Below, piece after piece: positions 52,569 through 61,134 of a stretch of DNA of 64,000 bases (positions are counted from its first letter, which is position 1; every line of letters starts with the position of its first letter). Both the position numbers and the translations under genes were made by a program. Where the stretch lies: contig JABTBR010000042.1 of NCBI GenBank assembly GCA_013284265.1, positions 1 through 64,000 on the forward strand, given 5' to 3'. The notes beneath the pieces are model-generated. The model did no database searches. It was not told where the DNA came from and saw only the letters and a list, made by a program, of their open reading frames with translations. The stretch is from Oxalobacteraceae bacterium (GTDB lineage Bacteria; Pseudomonadota; Gammaproteobacteria; Burkholderiales; Burkholderiaceae_D).

Positions 52569-54551
52569 TCAGGCCCGCTGCGGCGAGCTGCGCGGAATGC
52601 GCATGTGGATCGCCGTGCCGATACCCGGCGCCGACTCGATCGTGATGCGTCCGCCCAGCACCCCGGTGACGATGTTGTAGACGATGTTCATGCCCAGCCC
52701 CGTGCCGCCCTGGCCCATCTTGGTGGTGAAGAAGGGATCGAACACATGGCGCAGCACCTCGTCCGTCATGCCGATGCCATCGTCGGTAAACATCAGTTCG
52801 ATCAAATCCCCGTCCAGTTCCTCGGCGCGGATCGTGATCATGCCGCTGGCGCGCCCTTCGAAGGCGTGCGCCAGCGCGTTGTTGATCAGGTTGTTCAGGA
52901 TCTGGTACAGGCTGCCCGGATAGGAATCGAGCTCCAGTTCCTCGGGAATCTGCAGCGCCACCTCGCAGCAGGCCTGGCGCAGCCGCGGCGCATAGGTGGC
53001 CAGCGTGTCCTGGGCCGCCGCCAGCAGGCCGAAGCGGCGGCGCTGGTCATTGGTCTGGTCCACCGCCACCTGCTTGAACGAGGATATCAGGCCGGCCGCC
53101 TTGGTCAGCGAGCCTGAAATCAGTTCACTGGCCAGCCGCACTTCTTCCATATAAACGCGCAGTTCGGAGCGGCGCAAGCTGCCGCCGTCGAATACCTGCG
53201 CGAACGCCGTCACCCGGTCGTTGAGCGAGGTCGAGGCCAGCAGGCTGTTGCCGATCGGGGTATTGAGCTCATGCGCGATGCCAGCCACCAGCGAACCGAG
53301 CGAGGCCATTTTTTCCACCGCCAGCAGCTCGGCCTGGGTGTGCTGCAAGGTCGCCAGCGCCGTGCTCAGGTCGGCGTTGGCCTGCTCCAGCGCGGCCGAG
53401 CGCTCGCGCACGCGCCGCTCCAGCGAGGTGTTCAGTTCCTTCAACTCGCGCTTGGCGTTGAGCTCCTCGGTCAGGTCGAGCAAGGCCCAGATGATGGCCT
53501 GGCGCCCATCGAGCACCAGCGAGGACGACCAGATCGCCACGCTGCCTTCGCTGCCACCGGGCAGGCGCACTGCGGCGACGGCGCCGCTGACGGCGCCGTC
53601 GCGCAGATACAGTTCCCAGATCCGCTCCCGTTCGGAGGCGCTGGCCCAGAAGCTGACCTGGTCCGAGCGCCGTCCCAGCAACTGGTCGGCCGCGTGGCCG
53701 AAGGCGTGGCTCAGGGCCTGGTTGGCGGCGATGATGCGGCCGTCGTGGTCGGATACGCTGAGCGGCAGCGGCGCCATGTCGAACAGGGTCTTGAAGCGCG
53801 CCTCCGATTCCACCAGGCGCAGTTCCGAGCGCTCCAGCTGGGCCACCCGTTCGCGCAGCGCCGCGCTCATGGCGTTGAGCGAGCGCGAGAACATATCGAT
53901 TTCGTCGCCCGGACCGCGCGTGCCGTCGGCCGCGCCGCCGCCGCCGGCGATCAGACGCGACTGGCCGGTCAGCGCCTGCAGGCGCTGCCAGATATTGTGG
54001 GTGAAGACATAGATCAGCAACAGGCCGAGGGCGAAGCCGGCCAGCGCGATCGCGCTACCCTGGCGCATCACCTCATCGCTCGCTTCCTTCAGGTCGCGCG
54101 TGGACAGGCCGAAGTTGACCGAGCCGACCGCGTTGTTCTCCAGCAGCAGCGGGGCGCGCGCATGCAGGGTCTGGCCATCGATGAAGGTGCGGATGCTGGC
54201 CAGGCCGGGCAGGGCCTGGCGCAGGCGCGGCGGCAGCGCGTTCTTTTGCACGCCGACTTCGATGATGGGCTGGTCCTGCTGGTCGAGGATGACGATGTAG
54301 CGCACATAGCTGTCGGTGGGATCGGCCAGCATTTCGGCCAGATAGGCGCTCAGCTCGGGCAGGCGGCCATGGGTTGCGTAGGGACTGAGGGAGAGATTGA
54401 GGGTGACCGCGTATTCGTGTGCGACCCGTTCGGCGTTCTTGGCGACGGCGTCGTCCATCAGCCGCAGGCTGTTCCAGATCAACAGGCCGACCACCAGGCC
54501 TTGTACGACCGCGCTCAATAACAGAAATTTCGCGCGCAGCGATAAACTCAT
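52569..54551 (-). CDS. Membrane sensor histidine kinase
   Basis: Protein of 660 aa. Membrane helix at about 8-28, periplasmic sensor (30-170), second helix (about 172-192), HAMP-like linker, PAS domain (about 250-370), coiled coil, then the dimerisation/phosphoacceptor helix with His427 in GIAHELNTPIGN, and a HATPase domain with N-box NLINNALAHAF (about 560), DDGIGM and GQGGTGLGMNIVYN. No response regulator is adjacent. It is the last gene of a unit with a porin and a small phosphate-binding-like protein; a hairpin lies between it and the latter. Confidence 0.93.
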   Translation of the reverse strand: MSLSLRAKFLLLSAVVQGLVVGLLIWNSLRLMDDAVAKNAERVAHEYAVTLNLSLSPYATHGRLPELSAYLAEMLADPTDSYVRYIVILDQQDQPIIEVGVQKNALPPRLRQALPGLASIRTFIDGQTLHARAPLLLENNAVGSVNFGLSTRDLKEASDEVMRQGSAIALAGFALGLLLIYVFTHNIWQRLQALTGQSRLIAGGGGAADGTRGPGDEIDMFSRSLNAMSAALRERVAQLERSELRLVESEARFKTLFDMAPLPLSVSDHDGRIIAANQALSHAFGHAADQLLGRRSDQVSFWASASERERIWELYLRDGAVSGAVAAVRLPGGSEGSVAIWSSSLVLDGRQAIIWALLDLTEELNAKRELKELNTSLERRVRERSAALEQANADLSTALATLQHTQAELLAVEKMASLGSLVAGIAHELNTPIGNSLLASTSLNDRVTAFAQVFDGGSLRRSELRVYMEEVRLASELISGSLTKAAGLISSFKQVAVDQTNDQRRRFGLLAAAQDTLATYAPRLRQACCEVALQIPEELELDSYPGSLYQILNNLINNALAHAFEGRASGMITIRAEELDGDLIELMFTDDGIGMTDEVLRHVFDPFFTTKMGQGGTGLGMNIVYNIVTGVLGGRITIESAPGIGTAIHMRIPRSSPQRA

Positions 54552-54587
54552 CTCGACTCCATGACAAAGTGCTTGCCAGGAGACGGG

Positions 54588-54620
54588 GCGCCCGCCGCCG
54601 AGGGGAGGGACGGCGGGCGC
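54588..54620 (-). repeat. Intercistronic hairpin
   Basis: GCGCCCGCCG and CGGCGGGCGC form a 10-bp perfect stem with a 13-base loop, in the 84 bases between the binding-protein gene and the kinase gene. No T-run on the minus strand; it may partly attenuate or stabilise the upstream message so that less kinase than binding protein is made. Confidence 0.6.
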
Positions 54621-54635
54621 TTGCTTGCCTGGTGC

Positions 54636-55043
54636 TTAAGGCAGGGTCAGGATCACCTTCACGGTGTCGTCCACTGCCGACTTCTCAATATAACCGATCG
54701 CCTTCGGATCGGCAGCAACAGCCTTCTTCACTTCGGTGCTGTTGGCGTATTCCTTCGGTGCCGTGGCCTTACCGGTAAACACCAGCTTGGACCACAGGGC
54801 TTTTACCTGGGCGGTGTCCTTGTCGGCCACCTTGTGGTAAAAGTCGTTGCGGACCGGCGAGTTTTCCGGCAGGTCGACCGGGGTGAACAGGTTCGATTTG
54901 CCGAGGAAGAACTGGGATGCCTGTTCCGAGAACATGCGCGTGGCCGGATTCTTCTGGCTCACGATGACTACGGTTTCTGCGGCGGCTGGCAGTGCGGCGG
55001 CGAACAGGGCGGATACGACCATCGAGGTCATCAAGGTTTTCAT
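54636..55043 (-). CDS. Small phosphate-binding-like periplasmic protein
   Basis: Protein of 135 aa with a signal peptide (1-22, ending in AAAE). The mature part (VVIVSQKNPATRMFSEQASQFFLGKSNLF...; AIGYIEKSAVDDTVKVI) resembles the first lobe of PstS-type phosphate-binding proteins. It is far shorter than PstS (about 320-340 aa), so it is a single-lobe relative rather than a full transporter subunit. No pst permease is nearby. ATG 55043 follows GGAGG. It lies 13 bases after the porin stop, so is cotranscribed with it. A sensory role with the downstream kinase is inference. Confidence 0.8.
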   Translation of the reverse strand: MKTLMTSMVVSALFAAALPAAAETVVIVSQKNPATRMFSEQASQFFLGKSNLFTPVDLPENSPVRNDFYHKVADKDTAQVKALWSKLVFTGKATAPKEYANSTEVKKAVAADPKAIGYIEKSAVDDTVKVILTLP

Positions 55044-55056
55044 GTTGGCCTCCTGA

Positions 55057-56277
55057 TTAGAATACGAAGTCGAGAGCTGCGCCGACCACGGTGACGTTAT
55101 TGGTATAGCCGGCTGCCGGACCGCCGCCGAGGAAACCGCCCTTGACCTTCGGTTTGACACGGTCGATCTGCACCTTCAGGGCCATCGCCTTGGCGAAGTC
55201 CCAGCGTACGCCAATCAGGTCGGACGATTGTTCGATCGAGGTCAGGAAGCCATAGTTGACCGCTTGCGCCAGCGCGCCGGTTTTCGGGAAGTTGGCCGGT
55301 ACGGTGACCGACTTGCCCGCGCCTCTTGCCGATGCATGGCTGTAGTAAGGCAGGATCTTGCCGAAGCGGTAGCCGGTCATGACGTACCAGGCGTCGGTGT
55401 CGGCCACATAGACCGGTTCCTTGGCGCGGCGCTGCGCGTATTCCGATTGCACCAGGATATTGCGCCAGTCCATGACCAGGCCGACCGCGGTGAAGCCGAT
55501 CTTCTTGCCGCCGGCCAGGGTGATGTCATTGGCCAGCTGGGTGAAGCCGACCGCTTTGAGCGTGGTGGTCAGGCTGTTCAGCGGCGCGATGTCGTTGCTG
55601 TCGACCTTACCCAGGGTGTGCACCATGCGCAGCGTGAACGGGCCGTATTCGCCGGCCACGGCCAGCGCGTAGGCCGGCGAGCGGTAGGTCGCCTGCGAAC
55701 CGCCGCCGCTGGCGACGAACAGCTTGCCGCGGCTCACGCCGAGCGCGCCCTGGGCGGTCAGGTTGAAATCGCCGATGCTGTGCTGGTAGTTGACGTCCAC
55801 GCCATCCATGTTTTCCAGCACGTTCTGGCCGTACATTTCCACCGGCGGACGCATCATCGTGTTGGCGTAGCCCACGTTCTGGTAGTCCGAGATCAGGAAG
55901 GTCGGCGCGACCACGCGGCCGACGCGCACATTGATCTCGTCGTTGACCTTCATCTTCAGGAAGCCCCAGGTCAGGTCGGTGTTGAAGGTGGTGGTGGTGG
56001 TCTTGCGGGTCAGGACCTGGGCGGTGCCCGACAGCCAGTCATTGATCTTGTAGGTCGCTTGCAGACCCAGATTGCTGTCGAGGCCGATACGGGCCTGGTC
56101 CGACACGCCTTCGGCCTGGTTGTAACGCGTGAAACGGACCTGGTCGGTATTGGTCTTGGCCACGCCAAGGGTGCCGAAACCGCCGATCGTCAGATTGCCG
56201 TCGTCCATGGTTCCTGCCTGTGCCTGCATCAGGCCCAGCGCTGCCAATACGGATGCTGCCAACAATTGTTTCTTCAT
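55057..56277 (-). CDS. Outer-membrane porin-like protein
   Basis: Beta-barrel protein of 406 aa with a signal peptide (1-21, ending in AQA) and C-terminal AALDFVF, the insertion signal. NLTIGGFGTLGVAKTNTDQVRF opens the barrel; it is not closely similar to the general porin at 16101. It heads a unit with a small phosphate-binding-like protein and a histidine kinase. The permeating substrate is unknown. Confidence 0.85.
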   Translation of the reverse strand: MKKQLLAASVLAALGLMQAQAGTMDDGNLTIGGFGTLGVAKTNTDQVRFTRYNQAEGVSDQARIGLDSNLGLQATYKINDWLSGTAQVLTRKTTTTTFNTDLTWGFLKMKVNDEINVRVGRVVAPTFLISDYQNVGYANTMMRPPVEMYGQNVLENMDGVDVNYQHSIGDFNLTAQGALGVSRGKLFVASGGGSQATYRSPAYALAVAGEYGPFTLRMVHTLGKVDSNDIAPLNSLTTTLKAVGFTQLANDITLAGGKKIGFTAVGLVMDWRNILVQSEYAQRRAKEPVYVADTDAWYVMTGYRFGKILPYYSHASARGAGKSVTVPANFPKTGALAQAVNYGFLTSIEQSSDLIGVRWDFAKAMALKVQIDRVKPKVKGGFLGGGPAAGYTNNVTVVGAALDFVF

Positions 56278-56387
56278 GTGCTGAATCCTCGTTGATTTTT
56301 ATGGATATTCTGGTGTTGCGGGGCGGCGGGGGTAGGGCGGCCCAGGAAGCGCACCGGTTCGGTGCGCGAGTTGTTACCTTAGATCAA

Positions 56388-56417
56388 TTTCTACGAAGAA
56401 TGACTCTAAACTTGCAA
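56388..56417 (-). promoter_or_regulatory. Possible promoter of the porin/binding-protein/kinase unit
   Basis: On the minus strand TTGCAA (56417-56412), 18 bases, TAGAAA (56393-56388). The leader would be about 100 nt and include the hairpin at 56349-56367. Confidence 0.45.
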
Positions 56418-56598
56418 AGAAATAGAACGATGGTGCTTTAATGGCATGTTTTTTGTGGTTTTTTGTCCAAAACCGATACATAAAGACATTGTTTTTCTGA
56501 GCGTTTTTGTATCGTTTCCGCTTTGTTATTGCGCGCTAAAAACGCACTAATCGGCGCTGTTCGACCCGCCGGGCGCCGCGCCCGCTGGCGCGAGGGAT

Positions 56599-56604
56599 TA
56601 CAAT
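56599..56604 (+). promoter_or_regulatory. -10 box of argJ
   Basis: TACAAT 34 bases before the argJ ATG; no good -35 box in the GC-rich DNA upstream. Confidence 0.45.
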
Positions 56605-56638
56605 AGCGGCTTCCACTTTCACCAATGAGAACACCGAT

Positions 56639-57877
56639 ATGGCCGTCAATTCCCCCCTGCCCATCGCCGCCGCCCTCAAGCCCGTCGCGGGCATTGAAAT
56701 CGGCTTCGCCGAAGCCGGCGTCAAGAAACCGCACCGCAAGGATGTGCTGGTGCTCAAGCTGGCGCCCACGGCCACCGTCGCGGGCGTGTTCACGCTGAAC
56801 CGCTTCTGCGCCGCGCCGGTGCAGGTCGCCAAGGCCAATCTGGACGGCGTGCGCGCCGGCGCCGCGCCGATCCGCGCGCTGCTGGTCAACACCGGCAACG
56901 CCAACGCGGGCACCGGTGCGGCCGGCCTGGCCGCCGCCCAGGCCACCTGCACGGCGCTGGCCGGCCTGCTCGGCTGCGCAGCGGAGCAGATCCTGCCGTT
57001 TTCCACCGGCGTGATCCTGGAGCCGCTGCCGGTCGAGCGCATCGTCGCCGGCCTGCCGCAGGCCCTGTCCGGCCTGACGGCGGACAACTGGTATAACGCG
57101 GCCGAAGCCATCATGACCACCGACACCCAGCCCAAGGCCGGCTCGCGCACGGTGACCATCGGCGGCCACACGGTGACGATGACCGGCATCAGCAAGGGCG
57201 CCGGCATGATCAAGCCGAATATGGCCACCATGCTGGGCTATCTGGCGCTGGACGCCAAGGTGGCCCAGCCGGTGCTCGACCAGCTGGTCAAGACCGCCGC
57301 CAACCAGTCCTTCAACTGCATCACCATCGATGGCGATACCTCGACCAACGACTCCTTCATGCTGATCGCCACCGGCGCCGGTTCGCTGGTGGTCGACTCG
57401 GTCGATACGCCCGAGTACGCGCAACTGGCCGCCGCCGTGTGCGAACTGTCGCTGTTCCTGGCCCAGGCCATCGTGCGCGACGGCGAAGGCGCCACCAAGT
57501 TCATCACCATCACCGTGGAGCAGGGCGCCAGCGTGGAAGAGTGCCGCAAGATCGCCTACTCGATCGGCCATTCGCCGCTGGTCAAGACCGCCTTCTTTGC
57601 CTCCGACCCTAATCTGGGCCGTATCCTGGCCGCGATCGGCTACGCCGGCGTGGACGATCTGGACGTGAGCAAGCTCGATCTCTACCTGGACGACGTCTGG
57701 GTGGCGCGCGATGGCGGCCGCAATCCGGCCTACCAGGAAGCGGACGGCCAGCGTGTCATGCAGCAGAGCGAAATCACCGTGCGCGTGAAACTGGCGCGCG
57801 GTACGGCCGCCGCCACCGTGTACACCTGCGACCTGTCGCACGACTACGTGACCATCAACGCCGACTACCGCTCCTGA
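56639..57877 (+). CDS. argJ: Bifunctional ornithine acetyltransferase/N-acetylglutamate synthase
   Basis: Arginine-biosynthesis enzyme of 412 aa that transfers acetyl from N-acetylornithine to glutamate. It is self-cleaving: the nucleophile is Thr197 in GMIKPNMATMLGYLALD, giving alpha and beta chains. Other conserved parts are KPVAGIEIGFAEAGVKKP at the start, NTGNANAGTG near 84 and NSFNCITIDGD-like SFNCITIDGDTSTNDS near 223. It probably forms an operon with the ATPase (four bases apart) and NUDIX genes. Whether it is bifunctional or transferase-only cannot be seen from the sequence. Confidence 0.95.
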   Translation: MAVNSPLPIAAALKPVAGIEIGFAEAGVKKPHRKDVLVLKLAPTATVAGVFTLNRFCAAPVQVAKANLDGVRAGAAPIRALLVNTGNANAGTGAAGLAAAQATCTALAGLLGCAAEQILPFSTGVILEPLPVERIVAGLPQALSGLTADNWYNAAEAIMTTDTQPKAGSRTVTIGGHTVTMTGISKGAGMIKPNMATMLGYLALDAKVAQPVLDQLVKTAANQSFNCITIDGDTSTNDSFMLIATGAGSLVVDSVDTPEYAQLAAAVCELSLFLAQAIVRDGEGATKFITITVEQGASVEECRKIAYSIGHSPLVKTAFFASDPNLGRILAAIGYAGVDDLDVSKLDLYLDDVWVARDGGRNPAYQEADGQRVMQQSEITVRVKLARGTAAATVYTCDLSHDYVTINADYRS

Positions 57878-57881
57878 TCCG

Positions 57882-58769
57882 ATGATGACCCCACTCGAAC
57901 AATTCCTGGTCCGCGCCGAAGCCCTGCTGCAAAAGGTGGAAGCGGTGCTGCCGCAGGCCCCGCGCGAGCCGGACTGGAAGCTGGGCTACGCCTTCCGCTG
58001 GCGCAAGCGCAATGGCGGCGGCGCCAGCTATCTGCAGGCGGTGGCGCATGCGTCCACCATCGGCCTGAACGACCTGCACAACGTGGAAACCCAGAAGGCC
58101 CAGATCGAACAGAACACGCGCCAGTTCGTGCAGGGCCGTCCGGCCAACAATGTGCTGCTGACGGGCGCGCGCGGCACCGGCAAGTCCTCGCTGATCAAGG
58201 CTTGCCTGAACCAGTTCGCGGCCGATGGCCTGCGCCTGATCGAGGTCGACAAATCCGATCTGGCTGAGTTGCCGGACATCGTAGACCTGGTGGCCGGGCG
58301 TCCTGAACGCTTCATCATTTTCTGCGACGATCTGTCGTTCGAAGAGGGCGAGAGCGGCTACAAGGCGCTCAAGGTGGCCCTCGATGGCAGCGTCGCGACC
58401 CAGTCCGACAATGTGCTGATCTATGCCACCTCGAACCGCCGTCACTTGATGCCGGAGAAAATGTCGGATAACACCAGCTATCAGCATGACGCGGACGGCG
58501 ACCTGCATCCGGGCGAGACGGTGGAAGAGAAGATCTCCCTGTCCGAGCGCTTCGGCCTGTGGCTGTCCTTCTATCCCTTCAAGCAGGACGATTACCTGGC
58601 CATCGTGGCGCACTGGCTGGCCTCGTTCGGCTGCACGCCGGAGCAGATCGCCGGTGCGCGCGCCGAGGCGCTGCTGTGGGCGCTGACGCGCGGTTCGCGT
58701 TCGGGCCGGGTGGCCTGGCAGTTCTCCAAGGATTACGCGGGCAAGCATCCGGAAAGCGGCACGGCATGA
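57882..58769 (+). CDS. DUF815-family AAA-type ATPase
   Basis: Cytoplasmic P-loop ATPase of 295 aa. Walker A is GARGTGKSSLIKA (about 94-106), Walker B FIIFCDDLSF (about 146-155), a sensor Asn/Arg pair in YATSNRRHLMPEKM (about 184-197), and ERFGLWLSFYPFKQDDYL near 222. The DUF815 family has no established role. The conserved argJ-ATPase-mutT order in betaproteobacteria suggests cotranscription only. It overlaps the NUDIX gene by ATGA. A start at 57885 is equally possible. Confidence 0.88.
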   Translation: MMTPLEQFLVRAEALLQKVEAVLPQAPREPDWKLGYAFRWRKRNGGGASYLQAVAHASTIGLNDLHNVETQKAQIEQNTRQFVQGRPANNVLLTGARGTGKSSLIKACLNQFAADGLRLIEVDKSDLAELPDIVDLVAGRPERFIIFCDDLSFEEGESGYKALKVALDGSVATQSDNVLIYATSNRRHLMPEKMSDNTSYQHDADGDLHPGETVEEKISLSERFGLWLSFYPFKQDDYLAIVAHWLASFGCTPEQIAGARAEALLWALTRGSRSGRVAWQFSKDYAGKHPESGTA

Positions 58770-59209
58770 GCGCTCAGCCGAGCGGCGGCGTGAACGACGC
58801 GGTGCGCCCCATCGATGTCGCGGTCGGGATTTTGATCAAGCCGAATGGCGATGTGCTGCTGGGCCAGCGCCCGGCCGGCAAGCCTTATGACGGCTATTGG
58901 GAATTCCCGGGCGGGAAGGTCGAGGCGGGCGAGGCGATTCTGGCCGCGCTGCAGCGCGAGTTTGTCGAGGAGCTGGGACTGACGATCAATAGCGCCCAGG
59001 AGTGGTGCGGGGTCGAGTATGTGTATCCGCACGCGCATGTACGGCTGCACTTCTTCATCAGCCGCGACTGGCAGGGAGAGCCGCAAAGCCTGGAAGGGCA
59101 GGCTTTCGCCTGGCAGGGGGCGGTGGGGGTGGAGCCGCTGCTGCCGGCCACGATACCGCTGCTGGAGTGGCTGGAGCAGATCCGGCACGATCCGGCGGCC
59201 TTGGGCTAG
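58766..59209 (+). CDS. NUDIX hydrolase (MutT-like)
   Basis: Protein of 147 aa with a full NUDIX box, G-x5-E-x7-REFVEELGL (about residues 48-70), and GILIKPNGDVLLGQRPAGKPYDGYWEFPGGK just before it, the pattern of 8-oxo-dGTP diphosphatases. It likely cleans oxidised nucleotides. ATG 58766 overlaps the ATPase stop. The longer frame from 58559 lies inside the ATPase gene and was discarded. mutT is a reasonable name, but paralogues are common, so none is given. Confidence 0.9.
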   Translation: MSAQPSGGVNDAVRPIDVAVGILIKPNGDVLLGQRPAGKPYDGYWEFPGGKVEAGEAILAALQREFVEELGLTINSAQEWCGVEYVYPHAHVRLHFFISRDWQGEPQSLEGQAFAWQGAVGVEPLLPATIPLLEWLEQIRHDPAALG

Positions 59210-59241
59210 GCCCTACTTGCCGAAGCGCCGGTGCGTCCGTT

Positions 59242-59343
59242 AAAACCCACGGCATAAATCTGGGGGCCTGTCCCATCGGGACAGGCGGGGCGAAGCCCCT
59301 CTCCGGACCCTAAGGTCAGACCCCGGCTCTTTGCCGTGGGTTC
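59242..59343. repeat. Nested inverted repeat, diverged copy D
   Basis: The outer arms AAAACCCACGGC and GCCGTGGGTTCT and the inner flank GGTCAGACCCC, GGCTCTTT are kept, but the left inner arm is replaced by a different hairpin, GCCTGTCCC-atc-GGGACAGGC, followed by GGGG-cgaag-CCCC. The copy is 102 bases instead of 66. It lies between the convergent NUDIX and yacG genes. Confidence 0.8.
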
Positions 59344-59395
59344 TAAAACGCGTCGCGGCCCGCTGAATGTAGATCCGGCATGTTGAGTCGCCGAT

Positions 59396-59426
59396 AAAAG
59401 AAAAGGGCCTGGTGCGAACCAGGCCC
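59396..59426 (-). terminator. Terminator of the zapD-yacG unit
   Basis: On the minus strand GGGCCTGGT, tcgc, ACCAGGCCC, then TTTTCTTTT, seven bases after the yacG stop. Confidence 0.9.
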
Positions 59427-59433
59427 TTCTTCA

Positions 59434-59604
59434 TTATTCCTCGTCGTTCGGATCAAGCGGCGGCGCCGCGGGAATCGCATATTTCTCTTCCGCCCAGGCA
59501 CCCAGGTCGATCTGTTTGCAGCGTTCCGAGCAGAACGGGCGGTATTTATTCTTTTCAGTCCACTCCACCTTGGCGGAGCAGGTCGGGCAAGTTACAACGG
59601 TCAT
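59434..59604 (-). CDS. yacG: DNA gyrase inhibitor YacG
   Basis: Small zinc-finger protein of 56 aa. It carries the four-cysteine site C6-x2-C9 and C25-x3-C29 (VVTCPTCSAKVEW; RPFCSERCKQIDLGAWA) and an acidic tail ending DPNDEE. In E. coli YacG binds GyrB and blocks its DNA binding. It lies 15 bases after zapD, matching the coaE-zapD-yacG order of other Proteobacteria. Confidence 0.93.
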   Translation of the reverse strand: MTVVTCPTCSAKVEWTEKNKYRPFCSERCKQIDLGAWAEEKYAIPAAPPLDPNDEE

Positions 59605-59619
59605 GGCATTACGTTCACA

Positions 59620-60375
59620 TTAAAAGTTACAAAGCGTCAGCTCGAAGGGGACATCGTCTTCCAGCGGCTTGGGTTTCAAATCGCCGCCCTGGGAGGTGAA
59701 GCGCACCCACAGCATGTATTTATTGGCCGAAATCTCCGGGATCGCGCCCAGTGATTCATCCAGGCTCAGGCGCAGCATCTGATACACCTTGCCTTGCAGC
59801 ATCTGCTGATAACTGCCGCCGGAGGCAATCATCTTCAGCGGCCGGCCCGAATCGCGCAGCAGGCGCAGCACCAGGGCCAGCGCATCGAACAGCGGCGCCA
59901 GCGGGCCGAACCAGTTGGCGATATCGTCGAAGCGCTGCTGGGCGCTGCGTTTCTGCCAGGCGTAATACGAGGGCAGATCGAATTCGCAGGCGCCGCCGGG
60001 AATGATGGTGCGGCCGCGGATGCTCATCAGCCACTCATTGTCGCGGATATTCTGACCCGTCTTGCCCTGCGCCGCCACCAGCGCGCCGGAGACGCCGTCG
60101 AGTTCGGCCAGGATGGCGTCCAGGGTTTCAGCCTGGACATTCGGATTCGAGCGGTAACCCAGCAGGCTCTGGCGCTGGCGTTCCAGTTCCTGCAGCAGAT
60201 CGGACTTCAGATCGGCGCGGCCAGCCACTTCCAGCATATCGAAAATGGTTGCCAATGCAACATGATGTTGCATCGGGTGTTCCTGATGCACAAAAAATTT
60301 GAATTTCTCGTACAAATCCTCCAGGCGCAGCAAGGTGCGAATGCGCTCGTTGAAAGGATATTCGTAGACGATCAA
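59620..60375 (-). CDS. zapD: Cell division protein ZapD
   Basis: FtsZ-bundling protein of 251 aa (DUF1342). IVYEYPFNERIRTLLRLEDLYEK at the N-terminus and GGACEFDLPSYYAWQ near 128 are the family signatures. It binds the FtsZ C-terminal peptide and cross-links filaments. The start is a TTG (60375) with GAGGG nine bases upstream; no in-frame ATG is near. It lies 61 bases after coaE. Confidence 0.94.
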   Translation of the reverse strand: MIVYEYPFNERIRTLLRLEDLYEKFKFFVHQEHPMQHHVALATIFDMLEVAGRADLKSDLLQELERQRQSLLGYRSNPNVQAETLDAILAELDGVSGALVAAQGKTGQNIRDNEWLMSIRGRTIIPGGACEFDLPSYYAWQKRSAQQRFDDIANWFGPLAPLFDALALVLRLLRDSGRPLKMIASGGSYQQMLQGKVYQMLRLSLDESLGAIPEISANKYMLWVRFTSQGGDLKPKPLEDDVPFELTLCNF

Positions 60376-60436
60376 AATAACATCCCTCTTTGTGTGGACC
60401 CGCTAATCCCGTGATTTTGAAGCAAGCGAAGCAAAA

Positions 60437-61093
60437 TTACAAACGTTGCGAAGGTATTGTTGTCGATCTTTTTGAAAATGCCAGATATAAATTGTGCAGG
60501 CGCTCTATTTGAGGCTCCAGGGCATCTTTTCCGGCGTCATTGAGCACAATATCGTCGGCCAGGGCCACCCGGACGGCGCGCGGCACCTGGGTCGCCATGA
60601 TAGCGCGTACCTGCGCTTCCGGTAGTTTATTGCGTGCCATCACGCGCGCCACCTGGACTTCTTCCGGACAATCGATGGCCAGCACCCGGTTCACGCGGCT
60701 GCGCCAGGTCCCCGATTCGAACAGCAGCGGCACGGCGAACATCACGTAGCAGCCGGTCGCGGCCTGCGCCTGGGCCAGCGCGGTGTCGCGGATGCGCGGA
60801 TGCAGGATGGCTTCGAGCCGGGTTTTGGCGTCGGGCTGGCTGAACACCAGCGCGCGCATGGCGGCGCGGTCGAGCGCGCCGCTGGCATCGGCGAAGCCAG
60901 GTCCGAATTCGGCCACGATCGCCTCCATCGCCGGACCGTGCGGCGCGGTCAGGCTGTGGGCGATCAGGTCGGTGTCGACGATGGAGACGCCGCGGGCGGC
61001 GAACAGATCGGCCACCGTGCTTTTGCCGCTGCCTATGCCCCCCGTCAGGCCGATGGAGAAGGGGAGCGGGGGGCTGGTGTGCGGTGCTGTCAT
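60437..61093 (-). CDS. coaE: Dephospho-CoA kinase
   Basis: P-loop kinase of 218 aa carrying out the last step of coenzyme A synthesis. IGLTGGIGSGKSTVADLFAARG (about 14-35) holds the P-loop; VDTDLIAHSL and ILHPRIRD are substrate segments; VPLLFESG near 132 is conserved. ATG 61093 is preferred over upstream frames that run into pilD. It is 41 bases after pilD and probably cotranscribed. Confidence 0.95.
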   Translation of the reverse strand: MTAPHTSPPLPFSIGLTGGIGSGKSTVADLFAARGVSIVDTDLIAHSLTAPHGPAMEAIVAEFGPGFADASGALDRAAMRALVFSQPDAKTRLEAILHPRIRDTALAQAQAATGCYVMFAVPLLFESGTWRSRVNRVLAIDCPEEVQVARVMARNKLPEAQVRAIMATQVPRAVRVALADDIVLNDAGKDALEPQIERLHNLYLAFSKRSTTIPSQRL

Positions 61094-61134
61094 GATCTCA
61101 AAAAAATATGCCGCGCAAGCGCGGCGTGGAAACT

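Larger units (their letters stand above)
56278..56638. other. Divergent promoter region, porin and argJ
   Basis: 361 bases without a gene, AT-rich in the centre. It holds the porin promoter (56388-56417, minus), a hairpin in the porin leader (GCGCACCG-gtt-CGGTGCGC, 56349-56367) and the argJ -10 box (56599-56604). Several T-runs of five to six bases near 56450-56510 may bend the DNA. Confidence 0.5.

Noticed and set aside
54636..55043. Full PstS phosphate-transport protein
   Set aside because: Only 135 aa with one lobe and no pstCAB nearby; kept as a phosphate-binding-like protein.
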